64,000 bases of DNA, from NCBI RefSeq assembly GCF_039544005.1, contig NZ_BAABKV010000001.1, positions 7,130,001 to 7,194,000 on the forward strand, written 5' to 3'. Source of the DNA: Kitasatospora paranensis. Its GTDB lineage: Bacteria; Actinomycetota; Actinomycetes; Streptomycetales; Streptomycetaceae. Made by a program: the position numbers and the translations under genes. Numbering within the stretch: the stretch's first letter is position 1; every line of letters begins with the position of its first letter. A model generated the notes under the pieces. That model was not told where the DNA came from. It worked only from the letters and a program-made list of their open reading frames with translations, and did no database searches. Positions 9,056-19,110 of the stretch are shown here, one piece after another.

Positions 9056-10035
9056 ATGTTGGTGGTCGAAGCGATCCTGGGGCTGCTGATCGTCCTGGCC
9101 GTGTGTGCCGGACTGAGCCTGCGGGTGGTGCAGCAGTACCAGCTCGGTGTGGTGTTCCGGTTCGGCCGGGTGCTGGACGAGGTCCGCCGGCCCGGGCTGG
9201 CGATGATCATGCCGGTGGCCGACCGGCTGCGCCGGGTCAATGTCCAGATCGTCACGATGCCCGTCCCGGCCCAGGAGGGGATCACCCGGGACAACGTGAC
9301 GGTACGGGTCGACGCGGTCGTCTACTTCAAGGTCATCGACCCGGTGAAGGCCACCGTCAACGTCCAGGACTACAGCTTCGCGATCTCCCAGGTCGCGCAG
9401 ACCTCGCTGCGGTCGATCATCGGCAAGAGCGAGCTGGACGACCTGCTGGCCAACCGGGAGCCCCTCAACCAGGGTCTGGAGCTGATGCTGGACACCCCGG
9501 CCGTCGGCTGGGGCGTCGAGATCGACCGGGTGGAGATCAAGGACGTCGCACTCCCCGAGTCGATGAAGCGCTCGATGTCCCGGCAGGCCGAGGCGGAGCG
9601 CGAGCGGCGCGCCCGGATCATCACCGCGGACGGCGAGTTCCAGGCGTCCGCACGGCTCTCCGAGGCGGCCGCGATCATGAGCGCCACCCCGGCTGCGCTC
9701 CAACTGCGGCTGCTCCAGACCGTGGTGGAGGTCGCGGCGGAGAAGAACTCGACCCTGGTGCTGCCCTTCCCGGTGGAGCTCCTGCGCTTCCTCGACAGCG
9801 TGACCGAGAAGCCGGCCGCCGCGGCCGCGGCAGCGCCGGGGCCGGTCGGGCCCGAGCAGCTGGAGCTGCCCGATCTGCCCGCCCTCGACGAGGTGTTGGC
9901 CCACTCGCCGTTCGACCCCCGCTGCAGGACGCCTTCGAGCGGGCGCCCGGCCCGGCGGAGGCCGACGGGCAGGCCGACGGCGCCGAGGTGGCGGTGCCCC
10001 GGAGCGGGGACCACGATGGAGGGGCAGGGGCGTGA
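9056..10035 (+). CDS. SPFH/band 7 (slipin-like) protein (frameshifted)
   Basis: Reconstructed as 326 aa. One N-terminal TM segment (VVEAILGLLIVLAVCAGL) is followed by the band-7 domain: VVQQYQLGVVFRFGRV, PGLAMIMPVADRLRRVN, VTVRVDAVVYFKV and SLRSIIGKSELDDLL, then a coiled-coil SMSRQAEAERERRARI and FPVELLRFLD. It resembles slipins, which form membrane microdomain scaffolds. ATG 9056 is preceded by GAGGTG. The frame breaks near 9920 (one C missing) and the tail PLQDAFERAPGPAEAD ends at 10035. A CBS-domain gene follows at once, suggesting an operon. Confidence 0.85.
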
Positions 10036-10055
10036 GCCAGTCGGGAGGTTCGACC

Positions 10056-10483
10056 ATGACCACAGCCGGAGAGATCATGCACCCGGGCGCGGAGTGCGTG
10101 GGCGAGTACGACACCCTGGCCGACGCCGCCCGGACGATGCGGGAGCGGGGTGTCGGTGCACTGCCGATCTGCGGGGACGACCAGAAGCTGCTGGGCATCC
10201 TCACCGACCGGGACATCGTGCTGAAGTGCGTCGCAGAGGGCTCGACCCGAACCGGGTCCGGGCCGTCGACCTCGCCATCGGCCGTCCGATGGTGATCGAG
10301 GAGGACGAGGACGCCGAGCAGGTTCTGCGGATCATGGAACAGCACCTGGTCCGGCGGCTCCCGGTGATCAACCACCCCGACCACAAGCTGGTCGGAATGA
10401 TCAGCGAGGCCGACATCGCCCGCCACATGCCGCAGGAACGGGTCGCCGAGTTCGTCACCACGATCTGCGCCGAGAAGGACTGA
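10056..10483 (+). CDS. Two-CBS-domain protein (frameshifted)
   Basis: Reconstructed as 142 aa with two CBS modules: TAGEIMHPGAECVGEYDTL, MRERGVGALPICGDD, LLGILTDRDIVLK and, after the break, RVRAVDLAIGRPMVIEEDED, HLVRRLPVINHPDHKLVGMI and SEADIARHMP. The pair resembles Hrp1-like stress proteins that bind adenosyl ligands. GGGAGG at 10043-10048 sets the ATG at 10056. One base missing near 10240 splits the frame in the linker between modules, and 143 codons are restored by adding it. Confidence 0.86.
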
Positions 10484-10502
10484 GCGGGCCGGCGGGGTGT
10501 AC

Positions 10503-10529
10503 GGCCGGGCGGCGGTGCGCCGCCCGGCC
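10503..10529. terminator. Bidirectional terminator
   Basis: A perfect 12-bp GC stem with a 3-nt GTG loop lies between the convergent CBS and GDSL genes, 20 bp from each stop codon. It has no U-tract but is ideally placed to stop transcription both ways. Confidence 0.7.
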
Positions 10530-10549
10530 CTCCGCGCGCGGCGCCGCGG

Positions 10550-11437
10550 TCAGATCTTCGCGAGGAAGGTGTCCGCGATCACCTGGTAGCCGGTGTCGTT
10601 GGCGTGGATGTCGCCGCGGGCCATGTTGGTCCACTGCATGATCCGGGCCACGTTCAGCGGCACCTGCTGCCCGCCGAGCGGCACCGTCGGCGAGAACGCA
10701 TTGGTGCTGAACGCGGCGCCCACGTCGGCGGTGGGCACGCCGTGCGCGGCGTCCGCGAGCCCGATGGTGGCGTTCAGCACGTTCGCCAGCGGCACCGAGA
10801 GCGCGGCCGTCGTACGGCCCTGGTCGCCCGTCATCCAGGCGGCGAGGAAGGGGTCGTAGAGGTTCATGCCGACGATCCGGGTCTGCGGGCCCGCGGCCTC
10901 GCGCAGCTGCGCCAGGATGGCCGACAGGCCGCGGCCGACCTGGGCGACGCCGTTCAGCGCGCAGGGCAGGTCGATCGTCCCGCCCGCCGCGCAGCCGTCC
11001 ACGTCGTTGGCGCCGATGTCGATCGTCACCAGGACCTTGTCGTGGCGGTGCTCGCGCAGGTAGCGGACGGCGGCGGCCAGTTGGGAGCCGGCGTACGGGT
11101 GCGGGTAGGGGCAGCCGCCGTTGATCATGGACCCGGTGGTCTCGCCGGGGCAGCCGAGGTCGGTGAAGTCGAAGGCGCGCTTCTTCGCCGCCGCGCGCTC
11201 TCCCAGGGTGCGGGCGATGTCCTGCGCGTAGCCGCGGCCCACCACGTGCCCGCCGTCCGGCGTGGACTGGTAGCCGGCGGCCAGCGAGTCGCCGAGGGCC
11301 AGGTAGTGGCGCGGGAGGTCCGAGGAGCGGGACGAGGGCGCCGCGGCGGCCGGGACGGCCGACAGGCCGAGCGCCGAGGCGGCGAACGCGGCGGTGACGA
11401 CGGCGAGTCGGGCGCGTCTGGACAGGAGCGGGCGCAT
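10550..11437 (-). CDS. Secreted SGNH/GDSL esterase
   Basis: A 295-aa secreted hydrolase. The signal peptide covers the first 33 residues (RRAR, hydrophobic core, AVPAAAA cleavage region). Block I is ALGDSLAAGYQ with nucleophile Ser51, block III is IGANDVDGC, and the C-terminal Asp-His region is DIHANDTGYQ. Cysteines in LGCPGE, GGCPYPH, DGCAAG and LPCAL suggest disulfides, as in Streptomyces secreted lipases of this family. Substrate is probably a lipid or acyl ester. Confidence 0.9.
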   Translation of the reverse strand: MRPLLSRRARLAVVTAAFAASALGLSAVPAAAAPSSRSSDLPRHYLALGDSLAAGYQSTPDGGHVVGRGYAQDIARTLGERAAAKKRAFDFTDLGCPGETTGSMINGGCPYPHPYAGSQLAAAVRYLREHRHDKVLVTIDIGANDVDGCAAGGTIDLPCALNGVAQVGRGLSAILAQLREAAGPQTRIVGMNLYDPFLAAWMTGDQGRTTAALSVPLANVLNATIGLADAAHGVPTADVGAAFSTNAFSPTVPLGGQQVPLNVARIMQWTNMARGDIHANDTGYQVIADTFLAKI

Positions 11438-11576
11438 CGGGCCTCCAGGGCGGTCGGGCCGCGGGGTGGTGCGGCCCGGTGAGGCTACTGCTCGGTAGTC
11501 CCGGTGAGTAGGGGTCGGACGCGATCCGTTCGCGCAGCCGTGGGCGGGCCGCTCGCGCCGACCGTCGGGTGCCGCG

Positions 11577-14446
11577 TCAGCGGCTCTCCCCGGTTGCGGC
11601 TCCCGATGCCTCCCGGAGAGCCCGCCGGACGAGCTCGGCCAGGTGCACCGCCCTTCGGCCGTCGGCGAGTTGGGCGATCTGAGTCCGGCAGCTCAGTCCG
11701 TCGGCGAGGACCGTCACCTCCGGCCCCGCGGCCCGTACCGCAGGCAGCAGCACCCGCTCGGCCGCCGCCACCGACACCTCGTAATGTCCGCGTTCCATCC
11801 CGAAGTTGCCCGCCAGCCCGCAGCAGCCGGAGTCCAGCACCTCGGTCTCCACCCCGAGCCGCCGTTCGACCCGGCGGTCCGCCGCGGTGCCCAGCACCGC
11901 GTGCTGGTGGCAGTGCACCTGGGCGATCGCGGTCGTCGCCAGCCGGGGAGCTCCGCCCCCGACCCGTCCAGGAACTCCGCGAACGTGCGGATCCGGCCGG
12001 GCAGGTCGCCCGCGCCGTCGGGGCCGAGCAGCCTCGGCAGTTCCTCGCGCAGCGCCGCCGTGCAGCTCGGCTCCACGCCGACCACCGGCAGCCCGGCTGG
12101 AACGGCCCGCAGGCTGCGCCTCAGGACCCTTCGGGCGAGCGCGAGTTGGCCGGTGGAGATCAGGGTGAGCCCGCAGCAGACCGGGCCGTGCGGCAGTCGC
12201 ACCTCGTACCCCAGGTGCTCCAGCACTTCCACGGCGGCCCGGGCCGGCTCCGGGTCGAGCAGCTCGGCCATGCTGTCCGGCCAGAGCAGCACCGGCGTTG
12301 CGCCGGGCGGGACGGGGTGGGCCGCCCGCCAGGCCCGGAACCAGGCGGTGAATCGCTGCTCCGGGAGTTGCGGCAGCTCCCGGCGCCGGTCGATGCCGGC
12401 CAGCCGCTTCAGTACCGACGCCGAACCCCGGTGCCGCAGCAGCCGGTTGGCGGGGCCCGGGGCGAGCGCGGCGCCGCGCAGCCACAGCGGCAGCCAGCCG
12501 AGCGACAGGTGCGAGGCGGGCCGCAGTCGGCGGCGGTAGTGCTGGTGGAGGAACTCGGCCTTGTACGTCGCCATGTCGACATGGACCGGGCAGTCGCTCG
12601 CGCAGCCCTTGCAGCCGAGGCAGAGGTCGAGCGCCTCCCGGACCTCCTCGGACCGCCAGCCGTCGGTGACCGCCTCGCCGCGCAGCATCTCGGCCAGCAG
12701 CCGGGCACGGCCGCGGGTGGAGTGCCGCTCCTCACCGGTGGCCATGTAGCTCGGGCACATCACGCCGCTCGTGGTGTCCACGCACTTCGCGACTCCCACG
12801 CAGCGGTGCACCGCGGTCAGCAGGCTGCCGCCGTCCTGCTCGTACGGCAGGGTCAGCGGCAGGTCGCGGCCGGGGAAGCGCAGGTCGGCGTCGAACGGGC
12901 GGGGATCCACCAGTGCACCGGGGTTGAGCAGGTTCTCCGGATCCCAGATCCGCTTGAACCGCCCGAACAGGTCGATGATCTCCGGCGGGTACATCCGGGG
13001 CAGCAGCTCCGCCCGCGCCTGCCCGTCGCCGTGCTCCCCGGAGAGCGAACCGCCGTACGACACCACCAGATCGGCGGCCTGTTCCAGGAAGGCCCGGAAC
13101 GCGGGAAGCCGCCGGGGATCGGTCAGCGGGAAGTCCAGCCGCAGGTGCACGCACCCCTCGCCGAAGTGCCCGTAGGGGACGCCCCGCAGGCCGTGCCGGC
13201 CGAGCAGCGACCGCAGCTCCCGCAGGTAGTCGCCGAGCCGCTCCACCGGGACAGCGGAGTCCTCCCAGCCGGGCCAGGCCTCGCCCCCGTCCGGCAGCCG
13301 GGTGACGATGCCCGCGCCCGCCTCCCGGATTGCCCACAACTGCCGTTGCTCGCTCGGGTCGGTGACCACCGCGGCGGCCGCCCGCGGCGCGCGGCGGACG
13401 GCCTCGGCCAGGTCGCGGGCGGCGGCGAGCGCCTCGGCGGGCGTGTCGCCGCCGGCCTCCAGGAAGAGCCAGCAGGCGCCGTCGGGCAGTCGGTCCAGGG
13501 CGGGCGGACGCGGCCCGGCGGCCACCAGGGCGGCGATCAGGTCGGCCGCCATGCCCTCCACGGTCAGCGGCCGCAGCGGCAGCAGCGCGGGCACCGCGTC
13601 GGCCGCGGCGGTCTCGTCCGGGTAGCCGGCCACCACCAGGGCGCGGGCGGGCGGTTCGGGCACCAGGGCGACGGTGGCGCCGAGCACGACGGCGCAGGTG
13701 CCCTCGGTGCCGGTCAGGGCGCGGGGGAGGTCGTGGCCGCGTTCCGGGAGCAGCGCGTCCAGGGTGTAGCCGGAGGTGCGGCGGGGCAGATCCGGCATAC
13801 CGCGCCGGAGCAGCGCGAGGTTCTGCTCCGCGAGGTCCTGCACGGCCCGGTGCACCTCGCCCGCCCGGCCGGGCAGGCCGCGCAGCCGGGCGCGTCCGGC
13901 CGCGTCCAGCGGGCCGCCGACGGTCAGTTCGGTACCGTCCGCCAGCAGCAGGTCCAGGGACCGCACGTTGTCGCCGGTGCGTCCCCAGGCCACCGAGTGC
14001 GCGCCGCAGGAGTCGTTGCCGATCATCCCGCCGAGGGTGCAGCGGCTGTGCGTCGACGGGTCGGGCCCGAACCTGAGCCCGTACGGGCGGGCGGCCCGCT
14101 GGAGGTCGTCGAGGACGGCGCCGGGCTCCACCCGGGCCGTCCGGGCGTCCGGGTCGACGGACAGCACCCTGCCGAGGTGGCGCCGGAAGTCCACCACCAC
14201 CGCGCCCGGGCCGATCGCCTGCCCGCCGATGCTGGTGCCCGCACCGCGCGGCACCACCGGTACCCCGAACTCGCGGCAGAGCGCGAGCGTCGTCCGGACG
14301 TCGTCCCGGTCGGCCGGCTTCACCACGCCGGCCGGCAGGTGCCGGTAGTTCGACGCGTCGTAGCCGTACACCGCGCGTTCGGCTGTGCCGAAGCGGACCT
14401 CACCCCGCAGGGCGGCGGACAGGGCGCGTTCCAGGGCGGCGGTCAT
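11577..14446 (-). CDS. FAD- and Fe-S-binding 2-hydroxyacid dehydrogenase (frameshifted)
   Basis: Reconstructed as 956 aa, a fusion of a GlcD-like FAD domain and a GlpC-like Fe-S domain. Visible are VPRGAGTSIGGQAIGPG (FAD binding, about 65-81), MIGNDSCGAHS, the oxidase C-terminal region YGHFGEGCVHLRLDF, a ferredoxin motif CLGCKGCASDCPVH, and CCG motifs in GPVCCGLTL and DSGCCGLAGNFGME. Related enzymes oxidise D-lactate, glycolate or D-2-hydroxyglutarate to feed quinones. The frame breaks near 11950, where the C4 run probably should be C5, with CHQHAVLG continuing in another frame. The gene is divergent from the HIT-like gene. Confidence 0.88.
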
Positions 14447-14591
14447 GCGCCGATCATCGCAGGAACGGCTCCGCCGGCCGGTCCACCGCCACCCGCGGCG
14501 GCGGCGTCACCGACCGGAGGGTGCGGGAGGCGTACCGGGAGGAGGCCCCGGTGGAGGGCTGACAGGGTGTCATCCGGCAGACTCGCCGACC

Positions 14592-15197
14592 ATGAGCGAT
14601 GATCACGTCACCCCGTACCTCGCCCGGCTCCCGATCGGGGAGCGGATCCCCTTCCCGGCGGACGGCATCCCGTTCTGGGAGGTCTTCCCGTTCGAGGGCG
14701 ACCTCCGGATCAAGGTGCTGGACACGCCCGAACTGCCCGAACCGCCCCGGGACGGCGAGGACGGCGCCGCCACGTGCAGCCAGTGCGCCCGCCCCGACGG
14801 CGACTTTGTCTGGACGGACGAGCACTGGCGGCTGGCCATGCCCGCCGAGGCTGCGGCGCTGCCCGCCATGGTGCTGCTCCAGCCGCGCGGTCACCACGAT
14901 CTCGTGGACCTCCCGCCCGAGCGGGCCGCCGAACTCGGCCCGATGCTCCAGCGCGTGGAGCGGGCCGTCACCGCGCTCGGCGGAATCGGCCGGGTGCACC
15001 AGAACAAGTGGGGCGACGGTGCGGCCCACCTGCACTTCTGGCTGATCGCCAGGCCCGCCGGGATGATGCAGCTGCGCGGCACCTGCCTGCCGATCTGGGA
15101 CGACCTGCTGCCCAAGGTGCCGGACGACGAGTGGCAGGACAACCGCCGCCGGATCGCCGCCGCGATGGCCGCCGACGGGGGCACCGCGCACCTCTGA
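14592..15197 (+). CDS. HIT-like superfamily protein
   Basis: A 201-aa protein. The C-terminal half resembles the histidine-triad fold: WRLAMPAEAAALPAMVLLQP, HHDLVDLPPERAAELGP, and the segment GAAHLHFWLIARP where the triad would lie. Only two of the usual alternating histidines are present, so nucleotide hydrolase activity is uncertain. A CSQC pair near residue 60 may bind metal. I chose the ATG at 14592 because homology-like sequence begins there and the upstream extension is low complexity. Confidence 0.7.
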   Translation: MSDDHVTPYLARLPIGERIPFPADGIPFWEVFPFEGDLRIKVLDTPELPEPPRDGEDGAATCSQCARPDGDFVWTDEHWRLAMPAEAAALPAMVLLQPRGHHDLVDLPPERAAELGPMLQRVERAVTALGGIGRVHQNKWGDGAAHLHFWLIARPAGMMQLRGTCLPIWDDLLPKVPDDEWQDNRRRIAAAMAADGGTAHL

Positions 15198-15217
15198 CGC
15201 CGGGGGACGCCGCGGGA

Positions 15218-16207
15218 CTACCGGCGGCCGGACACCGCGCCGCGGGCGATGTGGGACAGCTTGGCCACCTCGAAGGCCGCGTAAGCCCCGCTTGCCAGCA
15301 GGGAGAACTTCACGCCCTCGCGGCCGTCGGGCCGTCGGTAGCCGGCCGGCAGGTGGCCGCGGTAGTGCTCCGCCGCCCGGTGGAAGAACTGCGGCCGCTG
15401 GGCCCGGTCCACGCACCCGGCGAGGTCGAAGACGAACAGGAAGTGCCGGATCATCCGGGTGAACAGGTGCGGCCGCAGCGCCTCCGCGTCCGGTGCCGCG
15501 TTCAGCGCCTCGAAGCTGCGTCCGTACTGCTCGAACAGGTCGAAGTGGCTGGCGCCGGGCGACCCGGTCGGGTGCAGGGTGTGCCGGCGGCGGATGGTCA
15601 CGCACGGGCGGGGCAGCACGGCGATCCGCCGGGCGGCGAGCGTGGTGGCGTGCACCACCGGGATCTCGTCGTAGTGGCCGTCCGGGAAGGCGGGCACGGT
15701 GCCGCGCCGCAGCAGCCGGTCCCAGACCAGGGGCGGCGTGCCGATCAGCTCGGGGCGCTCGGCGGGGGTGGTCACGGCGGGCCCCGCGGCGGCGAGGACG
15801 TCGTCGGCGCCGCCGGGCCAGAGCCGGTCGCCGTGCTCGCGCAGGTGGCCGAAGTGGAGGACGTCCACCGGGCCGGTCGCGTCGAGCCGCTCGGCCATCG
15901 CGGCGAACGCCTCCGGGTCCACCAGGTGGTCGCTGTCGAGGAACAGCAGGTAGTCGCCCCGGGCGCGGGCGGCGCCGGCGTTGCGCGCCCGGCCGATGCC
16001 GACGGCGGCGTTGAGCCGGAGCACGGTGACCCGGGGGTCGCGCATGCCGTAGGCGTCCGCGGTCCGCTCCGGGCACTCGGGGGAGCGGTCCACGACCAGC
16101 ACGACCTCGAAGTCGCGGAAGGACTGCCCGAGCAGTGCGTCGAGGCACTCCTTGAGCCCGCCGTTCGGGTCGTGGGCGGGGAGCACGACGGATATGAGGG
16201 GTGGCAT
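15218..16207 (-). CDS. Family 2 glycosyltransferase
   Basis: A 329-aa GT-A enzyme: SVVLPAHDPNGGLKECL (nucleotide-binding start), VVLVVDRSPECP, GRARNAGAARARGDYL and the metal-binding DSD in FLDSDHLVD. It is predicted cytoplasmic or membrane associated, and the C-terminal region resembles the extensions of teichoic-acid and capsule glycosyltransferases. Donor and acceptor are unknown. The start is at MPPLISV (ATG 16207) because homology begins there. Convergent with the HIT-like gene across 20 bp. Confidence 0.87.
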   Translation of the reverse strand: MPPLISVVLPAHDPNGGLKECLDALLGQSFRDFEVVLVVDRSPECPERTADAYGMRDPRVTVLRLNAAVGIGRARNAGAARARGDYLLFLDSDHLVDPEAFAAMAERLDATGPVDVLHFGHLREHGDRLWPGGADDVLAAAGPAVTTPAERPELIGTPPLVWDRLLRRGTVPAFPDGHYDEIPVVHATTLAARRIAVLPRPCVTIRRRHTLHPTGSPGASHFDLFEQYGRSFEALNAAPDAEALRPHLFTRMIRHFLFVFDLAGCVDRAQRPQFFHRAAEHYRGHLPAGYRRPDGREGVKFSLLASGAYAAFEVAKLSHIARGAVSGRR

Positions 16208-16386
16208 GGCGGGGAGGCTAAAGGCGTGTACACGCCCACGCAATGCCCGGAACTGCCGTGAAGCGCGACAACCACGGACAAATGGCATCGAACGTCTGCA
16301 GGATCTTCACTCCGGCCGCACGCCCTGCCGACAAGTCGTGACCTTGGGTGATCATGCATGGTGGCGGCCGGTGCCGGGGTGTACGA

Positions 16387-16416
16387 AGAGGCGGGCTCCC
16401 CGGGGAGCCCGCCTCT
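16387..16416 (-). terminator. Terminator of the transglycosylase gene
   Basis: A perfect 30-bp palindrome (AGAGGCGGGCTCCCC and its complement) starts 30 bp past the transglycosylase stop. At least 12 bp can pair with a 4-nt loop. It separates the gene from the downstream glycosyltransferase. Confidence 0.75.
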
Positions 16417-16445
16417 CTCGTGCGCGGCCGCGGGGCCGGGCCGGG

Positions 16446-17189
16446 TCAGTACCAGTGGTGCGCCTGCCAGAACGACCAGGCGCCGCACGGGCTGCCGTAG
16501 CGGCTGTTCATGTAGTTCAGGCCCCACTTGATCTGGGTGGCGGCGCTGTCGCGCCAGTCTGCGCCCGCCGAGGCCAGCTTGGACGCGGGCAGGGCCTGCA
16601 CCAGGCCGTACGCGCCGGAGGACCGGTTGACCGCGTGGACGTTCCAGCTGCTCTCGTGGAACACGATGTTGCTGAAGCAGCCGAGCTGGCCGGCGGGCAC
16701 CAGCTGGGCGGCGATCTGCTGCGGGGTGCCGCTGGGGGCGGCGGGCCTGAGGGCCTGGCGCTGCTGGGAGCGGGCGGCTGCCTGGGCCTTCGCCCTGGCG
16801 TCGGCGTCCGCCTTGGCCCGGGCATCGGCGGCGGCCTTCGCGTCGGCGTCCGCCTTGGCCTTCGCGTCCGCGTCGGCCTTCGCCTTGGCGTCGGCGGCGG
16901 CCTTGGCGTCCGCGTCCGCCTTGGCCTTCGCCGGGTCGCTCTGACCGGCGGCCTGGGCCTGCGCGGCGGCCAGCTGCTGGGCGATGGTGGGGGCGGGCGC
17001 AGCGGCGGTGGCCGGGGCGGCTGCGGCGGCGGGAGCGGCCGCGGCGGCGGGAGCGGCCGCGGCGGCCGTCGAGGTGTCCTGCGGCAGGGCCAGCGCCAGG
17101 GTTGCCGTACCGGCCACGGCGAGCGTGGCGATGCCCGTGACCAGGGCGTTGCGGCGGTGCTTCGGCGGTAGGTTCGTGGGCAACTGCAT
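16446..17189 (-). CDS. Secreted transglycosylase with Ala/Lys/Asp repeat linker
   Basis: A 247-aa secreted protein. The basic N-terminus KHRRNALV is followed by a hydrophobic signal segment, a poly-Ala/Pro region, then about 75 residues of degenerate KADADAKA-type heptads that should form a long helical or coiled-coil spacer. The C-terminal 75 residues are a lysozyme-like domain with FHESSWNVHAVNRSSGAYGL (catalytic Glu in HES) and QIKWGLNYMNSRYG. Such proteins cleave peptidoglycan in actinobacteria. The start is at MQLPTN (17189), with GAAGAGG upstream. Confidence 0.88.
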   Translation of the reverse strand: MQLPTNLPPKHRRNALVTGIATLAVAGTATLALALPQDTSTAAAAAPAAAAAPAAAAAPATAAAPAPTIAQQLAAAQAQAAGQSDPAKAKADADAKAAADAKAKADADAKAKADADAKAAADARAKADADARAKAQAAARSQQRQALRPAAPSGTPQQIAAQLVPAGQLGCFSNIVFHESSWNVHAVNRSSGAYGLVQALPASKLASAGADWRDSAATQIKWGLNYMNSRYGSPCGAWSFWQAHHWY

Positions 17190-17809
17190 GGCGGGGGACA
17201 ACCTCTTCCGTCGGACGGGGCCGATTCCGGGCACACGGGTATCGCGAAGCGTGTTCGGGGGAACAGCCCGCGGGGCCGTGCGGACGGCCTGGGCACCCCG
17301 GCCGACGGGCCGGAGTGGGCGGGGGCACGCGGCGGAATCGGGCCGCGCTGCCTTGCGACCGGGTCATTCTTGGCAGACCCGCCGGACGGCGGCAACGACC
17401 TCCGCTACGACGCGGCATCGTAGACATGACGAAGCGCCCGGGGCGGACCCGGGCGCTTCGACGCGGTTTACCCGCCCCTTATCGTCGGCAAACCCCGACC
17501 CTGCGATCGACCCGGAGAATCGGCCTGACCAGCGGGTTCTGTCGCGTGGTGGCCGCGGCCCGGCGCGGCCCGGCGGCCGTCGGATGGCCGCAACGGAGTG
17601 TGACGACTATCGGGGGCAGTAGTCGTGACGACCGGTGTGGGGGCCTCACAGGCCGGTCGGGCCGCCGTCCGCCGCCGGTCGGCGGAGGGTGTCCGGACGG
17701 TCACCGGGAGCGCCCGGCGACTGCGCCGCCGTCCGCAGCGGCCTTCGGCGCGGCGTTCGGTGCGCGCCCCGGGCGCCGGCGGGCCGGCCGGGCCGCCGAT
17801 ACTGACCGC
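17190..17809. other. Divergent intergenic region with one strong hairpin
   Basis: 620 bp between the transglycosylase and metallophosphoesterase genes. Apart from the 17430-17460 stem-loop and a 7-bp dyad (ACGACTA at 17603-17609 with TAGTCGT at 17620-17626), I see no convincing gene. The transglycosylase leader is about 240 nt if transcription starts near the hairpin. It does not show the c-di-AMP riboswitch motifs expected for many resuscitation-factor genes. Confidence 0.5.
17430..17460. terminator. Perfect 13-bp stem-loop in a divergent spacer
   Basis: The stem CGAAGCGCCCGGG pairs perfectly with its complement around a GCGGA loop. It looks like an intrinsic terminator but lies between divergent gene starts, with no gene ending nearby. 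It may terminate an unannotated short transcript or attenuate the transglycosylase leader. Confidence 0.5.
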
Positions 17810-19077
17810 ATGATGATCGCGCTCCTGCTCGTGGTGGCTGTCGCCCTGCTCACGTCCGTGCACTGGTACGTGTGGCGCCGCACGGTGCGCGACGTCTCCG
17901 CGCCGGGCAGCCGCTGGCGGCGGTCCGGGACGGTGCTGCTGGTCGTGCTGCCCCTGCTCTCGGTCGGTGCGCTGGTCGGTGGACGGGCGTTCCCGCTGGC
18001 GGTGGAGCGGTGGTTCGCCTGGCCCGGCTACCTGTGGCTCGCGGTCCTGTTGTACCTCGTGCTGGCGCTGCTGGTCGGCGAGGCCGTCCGGCCGCTGCTG
18101 AACCGGCTGCTGCGGCGCGGGCCCGGCTCGCCGGAGCCGGTCCCTGCGGACGTGGCCGTGCCCGCCGCGTCCGCAGGGACCGGTGCCTCCGAGCCCGTGT
18201 CCGAGTCCGTGTCCGGCCCCGCGCCGACTCCGGTGGCGGGTGGCCCCGTGGACCCGTCCCGGCGGCTGCTGGTGGCGCGCGGCGTGGCGGTGGCGGCCGG
18301 CGGCGCGGCGCTGGCCGTGGTGGGCAACGGCGCGTACGGGGTGCTGCGCGGGCCGCGGCTGAAGCAGGTGACCGTGCCGCTGGCGAAGCTGCCGCGCCGG
18401 GCGCACGGCTACCGGATCGCGGTGGTCAGCGACATCCACCTCGGGCCGATCCTGGGCCGTTCGCACACCCAGCGGATCGTCGACACCATCAACCGCGTCC
18501 AGCCGGATCTCATCACCATCGTCGGCGACCTGGTCGACGGCAGCGTGCCCGACCTCGGCCCGGCCGCCGAGCCGCTGGCGCAGCTGCGGGCCCGCGACGG
18601 CGCGTACTTCGTCACCGGCAATCACGAGTACTTCTCCGGCGCGGCGCCCTGGGTGGAGTTCGTCCGGAGCCTGGGTGTCCACCCGTTGGAGAACGCGCGG
18701 ACCGAACTGGCCCACTTCGACCTGGCCGGGGTCAACGACCTGGCCGGGACGGCCGAGGGCCACGGCCCGGACTTCGACCGGGCGCTCGGGGACCGGGATC
18801 GCAGCCGGGTGGCCGTGATGCTCTCCCACCAGCCGGTCACGGTGTACGAGTCCGTCCGCCACGGGGTCGACCTGCAGCTCTCCGGGCACACCCACGGCGG
18901 CCAGCTGTGGCCGGGCAACTACCTTGCCGAGCTCGCCAACCCGACGGTCGCCGGGCTGGAGCGGTACGGCGACACCGAGCTGTACGTCACCCGCGGCGCG
19001 GGGCGTGGGGCCCGCCCGTGCGGGTCGGGGCGCCCTCGGACATCACGGTGGTCACCCTGGCCTCCCGGCAGGCCTGA
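17810..19077 (+). CDS. Membrane metallophosphoesterase (frameshifted)
   Basis: Reconstructed as 422 aa: three hydrophobic segments in the first 100 residues, a Pro/Ser-rich linker, another segment near 165-185, then a calcineurin-like phosphoesterase domain with IAVVSDIHLGPI, IVGDLVDG, TGNHEYF, LSHQP and SGHTHGGQLWPGN. These five blocks supply the two-metal site. It resembles YkuE/YaeI enzymes that hydrolyse UDP-sugar or phospholipid substrates. The frame breaks near 19005 (GCG lost a base before TGGGG) and ends with DITVVTLASRQA. Start is ATG 17810 or 17813. Confidence 0.87.
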
Positions 19078-19110
19078 GCATTCCCGCGCGGCGACCGTGC
19101 CGGGCGGGGC

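Noticed and set aside
9900..12000. Programmed frameshifting in the SPFH, CBS and oxidoreductase genes
   Set aside because: No slippery heptamer or downstream pseudoknot was recognised, and the same one-base loss occurs in many unrelated genes, so sequence error is simpler.
11504..14602. A 1032-aa plus-strand frame opposite the FAD/Fe-S oxidoreductase
   Set aside because: It has the Arg/Gly/Pro/Ala-rich composition expected of the antisense of a GC-rich gene and no domain. Similar long frames opposite the NRPS, narG and GGDEF-EAL genes were rejected for the same reason.
17190..17470. c-di-AMP (ydaO-type) riboswitch ahead of the transglycosylase
   Set aside because: Such riboswitches precede many actinobacterial cell-wall hydrolase genes, but the conserved core motifs were not found; only a simple hairpin is present.
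17625..17813. A 62-aa plus-strand frame before the metallophosphoesterase
   Set aside because: Arg/Pro/Ala-rich, with no domain or convincing ribosome-binding site.
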